Positions 52,915-63,639 of a DNA stretch of 64,000 nucleotides are shown here, piece after piece. The position numbers and the translations under genes are program-made. Each line of letters starts with the position of its first letter. Position 1 is the first letter of the stretch. Below the pieces are notes generated by a model. The model was not told the DNA's origin, did no database searches, and saw only the letters and a program-made list of their open reading frames with translations. This DNA is from Rhabdophis nuchalis (lineage: Eukaryota > Chordata > Lepidosauria > Squamata > Natricidae), in assembly GCA_039707465.1 (NCBI GenBank), contig CM077647.1, forward strand, positions 172,792,663-172,856,662, given 5' to 3'.

Positions 52915-53440
52915 AGGGATGCGGTGGCTCATTGGATAAGAGGCTGAGCTTGTTGATTAGAAAGGTCAGCAGTTCGGTGGTTCGAATCCCTAGTGCCACA
53001 TAATGCGGTGAGCTGCCGCTACTTGTCCCAGCTTCTGTGAACCTAGCAGTTTGAAAGCACATAAAAATTCAAGTAGAAAAATAGGAAATACCTTTGGTTG
53101 GAAGATAGTGCTCTGTGCACCTTCAGCATTTAGTCATACCTGGTCACAAGATCCCGGAGATGTCTTCAGACAATGTTGACTCTTCAGCTTTGAAATAGAG
53201 ATGAGCACCGCCCCCTAGAGTCAGGAATGACTAGCAGATATGTAAACTGCAGGTAGGGAATAAGTAGTCCCTATTTTTTCTACTTGTTTCGAACTGCTAG
53301 TTTGGAAGAAGCTGGGATAAGTAACGGAAGCTCACCACGTTATGCGGCCTTAGGGATTCAAACCACTAAACTGCCGACTTTTCTAATCGACAAGCTCAGT
53401 GTCCTAGCAACTGAACCACCACGTCTCTTAAAATTAAACA
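52915..53440. mobile_element. Inverted pair of Sauria-type SINEs
   Basis: Plus copy 52915-53245 (ends AGTCAGGAATGACTAGCAGA), then a minus copy from about 53261 (TCCCTATTTTTTCTACTTG) to the head complement ending AACTGAACCACCACGTCTC at 53434. The minus copy corresponds to the SINE at 34062-34415. Confidence 0.8.
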
Positions 53441-53990
53441 TAGTTTCATTTCATTGGCGCTTACAACAAAATTGGTGTTGAAAAATTAAAAACATGACGT
53501 GCCACTAAAATTAATCAACATGACAAAGATTTGAACAATACACGAGGCTTGAAAAAACACAATAAATCTCAATAAGCCATACATTTGTTGTATTTATATG
53601 ACACAAGATGCATTGAAGGGCTAAATACACAGATTAGTATGGGGCCCCTATGCTTGTGGGGCCCATGGGCAACTGCCCATCAGGCCCATGAGTTAAGGCA
53701 GCCCTGACTATCCTGGCTTATGCTAGGAAATGAAACATGAGGATGATCTTTCTAAAGATCCAAATTGCCTCACAGATATTGAGGAAACATCTGGACCTAA
53801 AGAATCTCCTCAGAGAATCAGAAAAATGTGTCCTCTCCTCCCTTTGGAAACCAGGGGGCAATGTTGTCACACCAAATTCCATGGCCTACGCACCCAGTGG
53901 GGGTGGGGTAGACAATAAAACAAGCATTGTTAAATGTTGTTTCATTTTGGAAACATGACAATTTTTTATTTTATTTTTTGTCATAGTTTA
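53430..53990 (+). repeat. Duplicated intergenic block upstream of V21
   Basis: Copy of 34420-35020; colinear through ACACGAGGCTTGAAAAA, TAGTATGGGGCCCCTATGC and ATGAGTTAAGGCAGCCCTGA. Confidence 0.85.
53843..53866 (+). promoter_or_regulatory. CTCF-like motif upstream of V21
   Basis: TTGGAAACCAGGGGGCAATG fits TGGCCACCAGGGGGCGC with the CC and the last GC changed. Motif resemblance only. Confidence 0.33.
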
Positions 53991-54309
53991 CTGAAAGTCT
54001 CCCAAGAAAATTTCCATGCATGGGCTTTGCTCCGGCTGCAGGTTGCCACTACCACTTCACCCGAATTGATCCACCACTGTTCTTGAGAGACTATAATCCT
54101 GACTAATAAGCCATGTCTGAGTTTAGAACACAAATCAGATCATAGTGAAGCTTCCCTGCAATTCAATGTATTTGGGGTTTTCCATGCAATAAAAAAGTAA
54201 TTTTGCAACAAACATCAGAAGTGCTCTCCTTTTGATCTCCTCTCTAATAAATGAGTTTATTCTCTATTAACTTGCATCATTTTGAGATGTGTTAGATTTT
54301 TCCAAGTCT

Positions 54310-54790
54310 TTGTTTTCAAATCAAATCAAATCAAATGTTTATTTGTATACCGCTCCCTCTCCCCGAAGGGACTCAGGGCGGTGCACAGGGGATATAAAAC
54401 ATAAAAACATACAACAATATAAATATCTAAAATCAGATTAAATTACATTACCCCTTGCTAAAACCTAAAAACCTAAAACATTAAACCCCTAAAAACCCAA
54501 TTAAAAATTTAAATATATAGACTGGAGGTAGGAAAGATAAATTAGGCCAAGCCAGCCTGTTGGAAGAAATACGTTTTGAGCTTTCGGGGGAAGGAGCGGA
54601 GGTCCGGAGTTGTTCTGAGGTCGGGGGGTAGGTCGTTCCATAGGATAGGGCCTGCGACAGAGAAGGCCCTTCCCCTGGGAGTCTCCCGCTGGCATTGCCT
54701 AGTGGACGGCACCCGGAGAAGTCCCTCTCTGTGCGAGCGAATCGGTCGAAAGGATGTATGGGACAGGATGCGATCTCGCAGATAGCTAGG
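54310..54790 (-). mobile_element. L2-like 3' end
   Basis: Minus strand; tail (CAAAT)n at 54318-54335, GACTCAGGGCGGTGCACAGG, and the complement of VPSTRQCQ and LSYGTTYP regions up to GCAGATAGCTAGG. The paralogue behind V23 (63755, TTGTTTTATTTAATGTAC) is uninterrupted. Confidence 0.88.
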
Positions 54791-54948
54791 TTTTATTTAA
54801 TGTACAATCAACTGGTCCTTTCTTCCATTAACTCTCAAGGGGAAGAATTGTGTCCCAATCCTTTTCTTAATTGAAAAATGCACAAGCAGTTTATATTCAC
54901 TGAAATGTTTTACTCAATGCCCTGTGTGACTCTTTTATCCCAACAGAT

Positions 54949-54979
54949 ATGCAAATAGAGACACAATTTCCCCTTTAAA
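54949..54979 (+). promoter_or_regulatory. V21 promoter: perfect octamer plus TTTAAA
   Basis: ATGCAAAT at 54949-54956, TTTAAA at 54974-54979. Confidence 0.88.
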
Positions 54980-55075
54980 GGAGTCCCCTGGTTTGCCTTT
55001 TCAGACAACTCCCACCAACATAAACCTCACGCTATTTCCAGAATCCTCTTCTATCAATTTCATCTATTTGCCAAA

Positions 55076-55504
55076 ATGTGGTTAAACCTTCTGTCCATAC
55101 TGGTAGTCCTCAAAGGTAATTATCCCCCCTGTGTAAAGTTTATTTCTATATTCTGCTCTTGCATGCAGGAGATCTATTTAAAACACTCCTTTCTTTTCAG
55201 GAGTCCAATCTCAAGTCCAGTTGGTGGAGACTGGAGGGGATGTGAGAAGACCTGGGGAGTCCCTCCGTCTCTCCTGCCAAGCCTCTGGATTCACCTTCAG
55301 CAGCTATCACATGGGCTGGGTGAGACAGGCTCCGAGGAAAGGCCTGGAATGGGTTTCATGGATAAGCACTGGTTCTACCCCTTATTACTCTGACAAAGTG
55401 AAGGGCCGCTTCACCATCTCCAGGGACAATGCCAAAAGCCAGCTGCATCTGCAAATGAACAGCCTCAAGGCTGAAGACACAGCAGTCTATTACTGTGCAA
55501 GAGA
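55076..55504 (+). CDS. IGHV: IGHV segment V21, intact
   Basis: Leader exon 55076-55115 (40 nt, [14 protein letters not shown]), intron 55116-55200 (acceptor TTTTCAG), V exon 55201-55504. [18 protein letters not shown] (Ser to Thr in VESGG), CDR1 [10 protein letters not shown]2 [18 protein letters not shown]2 ISTGSTP (seven residues), FR3 [20 protein letters not shown], end VYYCARD. Closest to V23 over gene and flanks. No defect. Confidence 0.94.
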
Positions 55505-55543
55505 CACAGTGAGAGGAAGTGAATCTGAAGCGAAGCAAAAACC
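55505..55543 (+). other. V21 23-RSS
   Basis: CACAGTG (55505-55511), 23-bp spacer, GCAAAAACC (55535-55543). Confidence 0.94.
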
Positions 55544-55689
55544 TTCCTTTCTTCACTGTTCAACTTTATGGAGCCACACGTCCTGGATTAGTCAAGGAGG
55601 ATTGATCAGTGTCTACTGAGAGCTTCAAGAAGGAATGTTTCGCTCTGGATTTCACAGAGTTTGCTGGAAGAAAAATGTGAAAAAATTGT

Positions 55690-55830
55690 AAGGCCACACA
55701 TGGAATCCTGAATCCAGTTTGGTCACCATATTATTAAAAAGAAGTGGTGACTTTGGAAAGATGACAGAGAAGAACAACCAAGATGGTTAAAAATCTGGAG
55801 GGTAAAACACACGGAGAACAGTTGGAAAAT
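55690..55830 (+). mobile_element. Decayed CR1 fragment behind V21
   Basis: CCAGTTTGGTCACCATATTA, GTGACTTTGGAAAGATGACA, ACAACCAAGATGG. Confidence 0.65.
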
Positions 55831-56242
55831 TATTTGCAAAATTTCACCTCTAATAATCCTCAGTGAGAAGCTGAGAATGTTAATAATATTATATATCATT
55901 AATGTTTGTCATCAGATAAAATGTCTTGAGTATTTCAAATCTTTGCTGGATATAAAATCATCGAGGGACATATTATATTTGGCTAATGTTAATTTTTTTT
56001 AAAATAATGCGTACAAATATATACACCAATCCAGAACATTACAAGTGATACATCGTCTCAATGTATTACGGAAGAACTTAAGTTCTCGAGCAGAATTGGG
56101 TTGCACATAATTTTTTCAAGCCTTAGTTTTACTTATTGGACAATCAACTGTCCCTTTCTCCAATAAACTCACAGGGGGGAATATGGTCTCCCAATCCTTT
56201 TCTTAATTGAAAAATACGTAATCAACCTATATTCATTCAGAT

Positions 56243-56875
56243 GTGATTAGAATGGAATGGAATGTTTATTTGTATACCGCTCCCTCTCCCCAAAGGGACT
56301 CGGGGCGGTGCACAGGGAATATAAAACATGAAACATACAACAATATAAATATCTAAAATTAAATTAAATTACAATGACCCTGCACTAAAACCTAAAAAAC
56401 CTAAAACCTTAAACCCCTAAAAACCCAATTAAAAATTTAAATGTACAGACCATAGGTGTGAGAAATAGATTAGGCCAGGCCGGCCTGGTGGAAGAAATAT
56501 GTTTTGAGCTTTCGGCGGAAGGAGCGGAGGTCCGGAGTTGTTCTGAGGTCGGGGGGTAGGTCGTTCCATAGGATAGGGCCTGCAACAGAGAAGGCCCTTC
56601 CCCTGGGAGTCGCCCACTGGCATTGCCTAGTGGACGGCACCCGGAGAAGTCCCTCTCTGTGCGAGCGAATCGGTCATAGGGATGTATGGGGCAGGATGCG
56701 ATCTCACAGATAGCTAGGTCCCGTGCCATGGAGCGCTTTAAAGATGGTAATCAACACCTTGAAGTGCACCCGACAGACCACAGGCAGCCAATGAAGCTCT
56801 CGCAGGAGCGGTGTTATTTGGGAGTACCTGAGGACTCCCAGAATTGCCCGCGCGGCCGCTTTTTGAACTAGCTTA
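56243..56875 (-). mobile_element. L2-like LINE 3' fragment
   Basis: Minus strand. Tail at 56249-56262, CGGGGCGGTGCACAGGGAAT, frames 56729-56409 and 57138-56704 (LGVLRYSQITPLLRELHWLP). The V23 flank at 63887 (GTGATTAATCCATAACC) is the uninterrupted site. Confidence 0.88.
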
Positions 56876-56987
56876 ACCCATAACCACAGATAACCACAGT
56901 TGTAGCGACCGCAACAGTTTTCCAAAATGTACTGAACACCCCTATATTGAAAAATGGACCATTCTGGTTGTGAATAGCTTTTGTTTT

Positions 56988-59961
56988 GCCACCAATGAGA
57001 GTGGATGCAGCATCCCTCGTTTATGACCTTGTGTCGGAGGAGGGGCCGGACCTGGCAGGAATAGCGGAGACCTGGTTGGGCCACGAGGGTGGACTCCCCC
57101 TCGTTGAAATGTGCCCACCAGGCTACCGCGCTTTTCATCAGCCTCGGGCCCTTGGCAGGGGTGGTGGGGTAGCGGTTATCGTAAAGGAAAGTCTTGAGCC
57201 GAGAGAGACCACTGTGCCACAGACCACCGGTTGTGAGTCCCTCTGTGTGAAGTGGGGCCTAGGGAGGCAGTTGGGCGTGCTGGTTATATACCTGGCTCCC
57301 CGCTATGTAGCAGCAGCCCTGCCCGAGCTCCTGGAGGTGATCGCAACGGTGGCAGTTGAGACCCCCAGACTTTTAGTCATGGGGGACTTTAATCTGCCAT
57401 CGGTGGGCGAATCATCCGAGGCAGCTCAGGAGTTCATGGCTTCCATGACGGCCATGGACCTGACCAACTAATTGTAGGCCCCACCCACGAGGGTGGACAT
57501 ACACCGGATCTCATCTTTGTCTCTGGCCAGTGGAAGAGTGATCTGGGTATAGGGGATATAGACATCACGCCCTTGTCATGGTCAGACCACTCACTTCTCC
57601 GGCTCGACTTTCCAACCGCCACCCCCCTCCGCGGTGAGGCGGAACCTGGGTCACCAATTTGGTTCCGCCCCAGGCGCCTGATGGACCCGGACGGGTTTCA
57701 GACGGCGCTTGGGCCACTTCCTGTACCCCTGACCCGCGCCCCGATCGAGGACCTTGTGGTCGCATGGAATACTGCGACCACGGGAGCCTTGAATCGGGTC
57801 GCGCCCTTGCGGCCTCTCTTGCGGCGGCGAGTCACCCTGGCTCCCTGGTTTACCGAGGAGCTGAGGGTGATGAAACGCCGCAAGAGATGCCTAGAGAGAA
57901 GATGGAGGTCTACCCATTCTGAATCCGACCGAACACAGGTAAGAGTCCATTTACGGACTTACATTGTGGCGCTGAGAGTGGCCAAACGTCATCATTGTGC
58001 CACTCTCATAGCATCCGCAGAAAACCGCCCTGCCGCCCTGTTTAGGGTGACCCGCTCCCTCCTTCAACAGAGGGTGCGGGAAACCCCGCTACAGGGTAGA
58101 GCAGAGGAATTTGTGACTTTTCTGCAGGAGAAAATCGCTCAGATACAGAACGAGCTAGCCCCCATTGATGGTCCAGTGGGATGCCACGAGACAGATCTTT
58201 TTTGGGAGGAGTTTGACTCCGTTACTTCCGAGGATATGGACAGGTTACGTGGGCGACTGCGAGCCACCACATGTTTATTGGACTCGTGTCCCTCCTGGCT
58301 TGTACTGGCATCCTGGGAGGTGACACGAGGCTGGCTCCAAGAGGTTATCAACGCATCCTTGAGTGAGGGTTCCTTGCCTGCTTCCCTAAAAGAGGCTATG
58401 GTGAGGCCCCTCCTCAAGAAGCCCTCTTTGGATCCAGCTTTACTAACCAACTATCGTCCAGTCTCCAACCTTCCCGTTTTGGCAAAGGTTGCTGAGAGTG
58501 TGGTGGCACAACAGTTTCCCCGTCACCTGGAGGAAGTTGAGTATCTAGATCCGCGCCAGTCCGGCTTTCGGCCCAGGCATAGCACCGAGACGGCATTGGT
58601 CGCGTTGGTCGATGATCTCTGGAGGGCCAGAGATGGGGGTTGTTCCTCCATCCTGGTCCTATTAGACCTCTCGGCGGCTTTTGATACCATCGACCATGGT
58701 ATCCTATTGCATCGGCTGGGGGGTTTGGGGGTGGGAGGCACCGTTTTACGGTGGTTCTCCTCCTACGTCTCTGGCCGATCGCAATTTGTGTTGACAGGAG
58801 AGCAGAGGTCGACCTCGAGACCCCTCACATGTGGGGTGCCTCAGGGGTCGGTCCTCTCGCCTCTCCTGTTTAACACATATATGAAGCCGCTGGGTGAGAT
58901 CATCCGTGGTTTTGGGGTAGAGTACCATCTCTACGCTGATGATACTCAGCTGTATATATCTACCCCAAACCACCCCAACGATGCCGTAGCGGTGATGTGC
59001 CAGTGCCTGGAAGCCGTACGGATCTGGATGGGAAGAAACGGACTCAAGCTCAACCCGACCAAGACCGAGTGGCTGTGGTTTCCGGCTGCCCGATTCAACC
59101 AGCTGATTCCATCGCTGGCCATAGGGGGCGAACATCTTGCCCCTGTGGATGGGGCGCGCAACTTGGGTGTCCTCCTAGATGCCCGGCTGTCCATGGAAGA
59201 TCAAGTGACAGCCGTGGCTAGGAGGGCGTTTTACCAGGTTCGCCTGGTTCGCCAGTTGCGCCCCCTATTGGATCGGGACGCCCTTCGCACAGTCACTCAT
59301 GCTCTCGTGACATCCCGACTGGACTATTGCAACTCTCTCTACATGGGGCTCCCCTTGAGGTGCACCCGGAGACTTCAGATGGTCCAGAACGCAGCCGCGC
59401 GGGCAATTCTGGGAACCTCCAGGTTTACCCATATAACACCGCTCCTGCGCGAGCTGCACTGGCTGCCTGTCGTCTTCCGGGTGCGCTTCAAGGTATTAGT
59501 TATCATCTTTAAAGTGCTCCATGGCTCGGGACCTAGCTATCTGCGGGATCGGATCCTGCCTCACACATCCTCACGGCCGATCCGCTCCCACAGAGAGGGA
59601 CTTCTCCGGGTGCCATCCACTAGACTTTGTCAGCGGGCGACGCCCAGGGGAAGGGCTCTCTCTGTGGCGGGCCCAGCCCTCTGGAATGATCTTCCCCCCG
59701 ACATTAGAACGACCATGGACCTCCGCTCCTTCCGTCTGAAATTAAAAACATATCTTTTCTGCTTGGCCGGCCTAGGTTAGTCTCTCTCTATGGGGTTTTA
59801 TCTGTTTAAGTGGGAATTTTAGTATGTAAATGGGTATTTTAGCACAGGTATCGTTTAATTTGTTTTTAATATGCCTGTATATTTATTGTATATTTATTGT
59901 TTTAGTTTCCCTATGCACCGCTCCGAGTCCCTATGGGGAGAGGGAGCGGTCAAGAAATTAA
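56988..59961 (+). mobile_element. L2-like LINE, near-intact RT, partial endonuclease
   Basis: Best-preserved retrotransposon here. The first frame (to 57471) holds the endonuclease: GIAETWLGHEGGLP and LVMGDFNLP. One base is lost near 57463-57465, after which the frame continues (PTHEGGHTPDLIF, SWSDHSLL) into a 735-codon frame to 59780. Approximate positions from 57573: NYRPVSNL (residue 290), SAAFDTIDHG (366), GVPQGSVLSPLLF (421), YADDTQLY (452), LHWLPVVFRVRFKVL (about 630), C-terminus LCLAGLG-like. 3' UTR 59781-59961, then an ATT tail. It is 5'-truncated (no ORF1, endonuclease N-terminus missing), so not autonomous, but it looks young. Confidence 0.93.
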
Positions 59962-60108
<147 letters not shown>

Positions 60109-60296
60109 CACACTTTGGTCAGTTATTTGGTGTTTTCTACAATGGCGTTTGAATTTGAGTTGCGGTCATTTTGATCACAGATCTTTGTTAACAGATATAT
60201 GTTTTATAATGTTGGGGCCATGTTGTCTGCCAAAAAGAGTGCAATTTGGTGATCCAAAATTTGAGGAAACTGTTGTGACATGGTGTGAAGAAATGC
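60109..60296 (+). other. Coding-like scrap, unassigned
   Basis: A short frame reads RVQFGDPKFEETVVTWCEEM before the next L2 begins. It looks like protein-coding DNA, perhaps from a DNA transposon, but no family motif is recognised. The paralogous V15 flank (41640-41860) lacks it. Confidence 0.25.
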
Positions 60297-61030
60297 CTGA
60301 TACGCCAGTTGCGCCCCTTACTGGACCGGGGAGCCCTTCGCACAGTCACTCAAGCGCTTGTGACATCCCGGCTGGATTACTGCAACGCTCTCTACATGGG
60401 GCTCCCCTTGAGGTGCACTCAAAAGCTACAGTTAGTACAGAATGCGGCCGCGCGGGTGATTATGGGTGCCTCAAGGCAAACCCACGTAAAACCTCTCCTG
60501 CGCGAGCTGCACTGGCTGCCTGTGGCCTTTCGAGTGCGCTTCAAGGTGTTGACAACCATCTTTAAATCGCTCCATGGCTCGGGGCCTAGCTATATACGAG
60601 ACCGCCTCCTGCCCCATACATCCCTTCATCCGATCCGTTCCCACAGAGAGGGCCTTCTCCGGGTGCCGTCGGCGGGGCAATGCCGGTTGGCGACACCCAG
60701 GGGAAGGGCCTTCTCTGTGGCGGGCCCAGCCCTCTGGAACAACCTACCCCCCGACCTTCGCACTATCTCGGACCTCCGCCTCTTCCGCCAACGTCTTAAG
60801 ACATATTTATTTCAGCAAGCCGGCCTAGGATAGCCCCCTGTTTCTGACTTTTTAAAAATAAATTATAATTTGGGAAGGTTTTTAACATGGGTTTTAGCAC
60901 GGGTTAACTAATTTAATATATTTTAACTGATATTTATTGTATTTTGTGGTTTTAATAATGCCTGTGCACCGCCCTGGGTCCTAACAAGGAGAAGGGCGGG
61001 GTATAAATTTAATAATAATAATAATAATAT
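60297..61030 (+). mobile_element. L2-like LINE 3' fragment
   Basis: Frame 60285-60833: IRQLRPLLDRGALRTVTQAL, SRLDYCNALYMGLPLRCT, LHWLPVAFRVRFKVL, LWNNLPPDLRTI, FQQAGLG stop. 3' UTR with GCACCGCCCTGGGTCCTAAC and an AATAATAATAATAAT tail. Confidence 0.92.
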
Positions 61031-61109
61031 AAATTTAATAATAAATAAGAAACAGAGAGGGATCTGAGTGAAGTGGGATCAGATTACAACAAAAATTTTG
61101 TAATGGGCA

Positions 61110-61140
61110 ATGAGGACACACACACACACACACACACCCC
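61110..61140 (+). repeat. (CA)n microsatellite
   Basis: About 12 CA units. Confidence 0.95.
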
Positions 61141-61404
61141 ACCAATTCTGACATCAGCAATGATGAAGCTCCTGAAGAAATGGATGACCAGGTAAAATCT
61201 ACATTGTGCAATCATTTTTAATGCAAGAACAAATTCAAATGGTCTTCTGCAGCTTTTGGAAGCAATAGATCCAGCAACATTAGTCACAATATTGTTGTGC
61301 AATTAATGGACTATGCAGATAAAGCAATCGTTCTGTCTGTAATAGTGTAGCTGAAATATTATGTCTGTGGTTAAGGGTTAATCAATGCCTTGTGTGGTTC
61401 TTTT

Positions 61405-61435
61405 ATGCAAATGGAGACACAATTTCCCCTTTAAA
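61405..61435 (+). promoter_or_regulatory. V22 promoter: perfect octamer plus TTTAAA
   Basis: ATGCAAAT at 61405-61412, TTTAAA at 61430-61435; the 5' UTR-like sequence runs to GGGAGCAAA (61540), where L2 interrupts it. Confidence 0.85.
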
Positions 61436-61540
61436 GGAGCCCAATGGTTTGCCTTTTCAGACAACTCCCACCAACATAAACCTTGTGCTATTTCCAGAAT
61501 CCTCTCCTATCAATTTCATCTATCCATTACAGGGAGCAAA

Positions 61541-62235
61541 TTTTATTTATTTTATTTTTTACTTCATTCAATTTATAAACCGCACCCTCTCCCCGAAGTC
61601 ACTCGGGGCGGTGCACAGGAAGTTAAAAAACATATCTACATAGCAAATATAAATATTTAAAACCCGAATTAAATAATTATCACCCTGTGCTAAAATTTTA
61701 AACACTTAAAACTATATCCCTTAAAATCCCAATTTAAGACAATTTAGATTACAGACTGCAGGCTAGGTGAGGAATAATTAGGCCAGGCCGGCCTGATGGA
61801 AAAAATAGGTCTTTAACTTTTGGCGGAAGGAGCGGAGGTCTGTGGTAGTTCTAAGTTTGGGGGTAGGTCGTTCCAGAGGGTTGGGCCCGCCACAGAGAAG
61901 GCCCTTCCCCTGGGCGTCGCCCGCTGGCATTGCCTACTGGACGGCACCCGAAGAAGTCCCTCTCTGTGGGAGCGAATAGGCCGAAGGGATGTATGGGGTA
62001 GGATACAATCCCGCAGATAGCTAGGTCCCGTGCCATGGAGCGCTTTAAAGATAGTAATCAACACCTTGAAGTGCACCCGAAAGGCCACAGGCAGCCAGTG
62101 CAGCTCGCGCAGGAGTGGTGTTACATGGGAATACCTAGAGGTTCCCCAAATTGCCCGTGTGGCCGCATTCTGGACTAGCTGTAGTCTTTGGGTGCACCTC
62201 AAGGGAAGCCCCATGTAGAGTAGTCTAGACTACTG
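61541..62235 (-). mobile_element. L2-like LINE inserted at the V22 start codon
   Basis: Minus strand, tail TTTTATTTATTTTATTTTTT at left, CTCGGGGCGGTGCACAGG, coding frame 62214-61813 (HTSLRPIRSHREGLLRVPSS, LHWLPVAFRVHFKVL). It separates GGGAGCAAA from GTGGTTAAACC, where relatives read GAGCAAAAATGTGGTTAAAC. Confidence 0.92.
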
Positions 62236-62240
62236 TATAA

Positions 62241-62654
62241 GTGGTTAAACCTGTCCATTCCTGTAGTCCTCAAAGGTAATTATTGCCACTATAGAGTTCA
62301 TTTCTATGTTCTGCATGTAAGAGATCTATTTTAAAAGCTCCTTTTTTTTCAGGAGTCCAGTCTCAAGTTGGTGGAGTCTGGAGGGGATGTGAGAAGACCT
62401 GGGGAGTCTCTCTGTCTCTCCTGCCAAGCCTCTGGATTCACCTTCAGCAGCTCCGGCATGGACTGGGTGAAACAGGTTCCAGGGAATGAACTGGAATGGG
62501 TGGCACATATAAACTCTGCTTCCCGTGATTTCAACTACTCTGACAAAGCCAAGGGCCGCTTCACCACCTCCAAGGGCAATGCCAAAAGCCAGCTGTATCT
62601 GCAAATGAAAATCCTCAAAATCGAAGACACAGGAGTCTATTACTGGGCAAGATA
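62241..62654 (+). pseudogene. IGHV: IGHV segment V22, L2-disrupted, Cys104 lost
   Basis: Leader remainder 62241-62275 lacks the ATG because of the L2 insertion and has small indels. V exon 62353-62654 has a 5-nt deletion at the start of FR1 (TCTCAAGTTGGTGGAG), which shifts the frame. Downstream is readable: CDR1 [10 protein letters not shown]2 [18 protein letters not shown]2 [10 protein letters not shown]3 [11 protein letters not shown], end VYYWAR, the invariant Cys104 (TGT) having become TGG. TAA follows and the heptamer has lost its CAC. Related to V20. Thoroughly dead. Confidence 0.94.
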
Positions 62655-62693
62655 AAGAGTGAGAGGAAGTGAATCAGAAGCCAAGCAAAAATC
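62655..62693 (+). other. V22 destroyed RSS
   Basis: AAGAGTG at the heptamer position, 23 bp, GCAAAAATC (62685-62693). Loss of CAC should abolish cleavage. Confidence 0.8.
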
Positions 62694-62857
62694 TTCCTTC
62701 CTTCACTCTTCAACTTTATCGAACCCCAGGTAACCCCAATTAAATGACAGGGGGGAAATTTAACACAATCCCTTTCTTAACATAAAAATGCACAAGAAAG
62801 TTATATTCATTAAATGTATTAATCAGTTCTCTGTGTGGCCCTTTTATCCCAACAGAT

Positions 62858-62888
62858 ATGCAAATAGAGACACAATTTCCCCTTTAAA
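62858..62888 (+). promoter_or_regulatory. V23 promoter: perfect octamer plus TTTAAA
   Basis: ATGCAAAT at 62858-62865, TTTAAA at 62883-62888. Confidence 0.88.
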
Positions 62889-62983
62889 GGAGCCCAATGG
62901 TTTGCCTTCAAAGACAACTCCCACCAGCATAAACCTTGTGCTATTTCCAGAATCCTCTCCTATAACTTCCATCTATAGCAGAA

Positions 62984-63412
62984 TTGTGGTTAAACCTTCT
63001 GTTCATACTGCTAGTCCTCAAAGGTAATTATGCCCCCTGTGTAAAGTTTATTACTATATTCTGCTCTTGCATGGAGAAAATTTATTTAAAAAGCTCCTTT
63101 CCGTTTAGGAGTCCAATCTCAGGTCCAGTTGGTGGAGTCTGGAGGGGATGTGAGAAGACCTGGGGAGTCCCTCCGTCTCTCCTGCCAAGCCTCTGGATTC
63201 ACCTTCAGCAGCTATGACATGGTCTGGGTGAGGCAGGCTCCTGGGAAAGGCCTGGAATGGGTGTCATGGATAAGCGCTGGTTCTACCACTTATTACTCTG
63301 ACAAAGTAAAAGGGCGCTTCACCATCTCCAGGGACAATGCCCAAAGCCAGCTGTATCTGCAAATGAACAGCCTCAAAACTGAAGACACAGCAGTCTATTA
63401 CTGTGCAAGAAG
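62984..63412 (+). pseudogene. IGHV: IGHV segment V23, start codon ATG to TTG
   Basis: Leader exon 62984-63023 reads TTG TGG TTA AAC where relatives read ATG TGG TTA AAC. No other in-frame ATG lies in the leader exon or just upstream. Intron 63024-63108, V exon 63109-63412: [21 protein letters not shown]1 [10 protein letters not shown]2 [18 protein letters not shown]2 ISAGSTT (seven residues), FR3 [20 protein letters not shown], end VYYCARS. All else is intact. Called a pseudogene on the start codon alone; TTG initiation would be very weak. Closest to V21. Confidence 0.82.
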
Positions 63413-63451
63413 CACAGTGAGAGGAGGTGAATCTGAAGCTAAGTAAAAACC
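63413..63451 (+). other. V23 23-RSS
   Basis: CACAGTG (63413-63419), 23-bp spacer, GTAAAAACC (63443-63451). Confidence 0.9.
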
Positions 63452-63514
63452 TTCCTTCGTTCACTCTTCAACTTTATGGAGCTTCATGTCTTGGATGTTT
63501 GACTGTCTCCAGTT

Positions 63515-63610
63515 TTGGTCACCATATTATTAAAAAGAGGTGGCAACTTTGGAAAGACGACAGAGAAGAACAATCAGGATGGTTAAAAGTCTGGAGGGTA
63601 AAACACACAA
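63515..63610 (+). mobile_element. Decayed CR1 fragment behind V23
   Basis: TTTTGGTCACCATATTATTA, CAACTTTGGAAAGACGACAG. Same ancestral insertion as behind V21. Confidence 0.65.
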
Positions 63611-63639
63611 AGAACGTTTGGAAGCTTTATTTCCAAAAT

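Noticed and set aside
14530..53434. tRNA genes suggested by A/B-box-like sequences
   Set aside because: The boxes belong to SINE heads with SINE bodies and diverged arms; no complete cloverleaf expected.
62984..63217. V23 leader treated as starting with Met
   Set aside because: The codon is TTG in the sequence; an M would only come from permissive start-codon rules.
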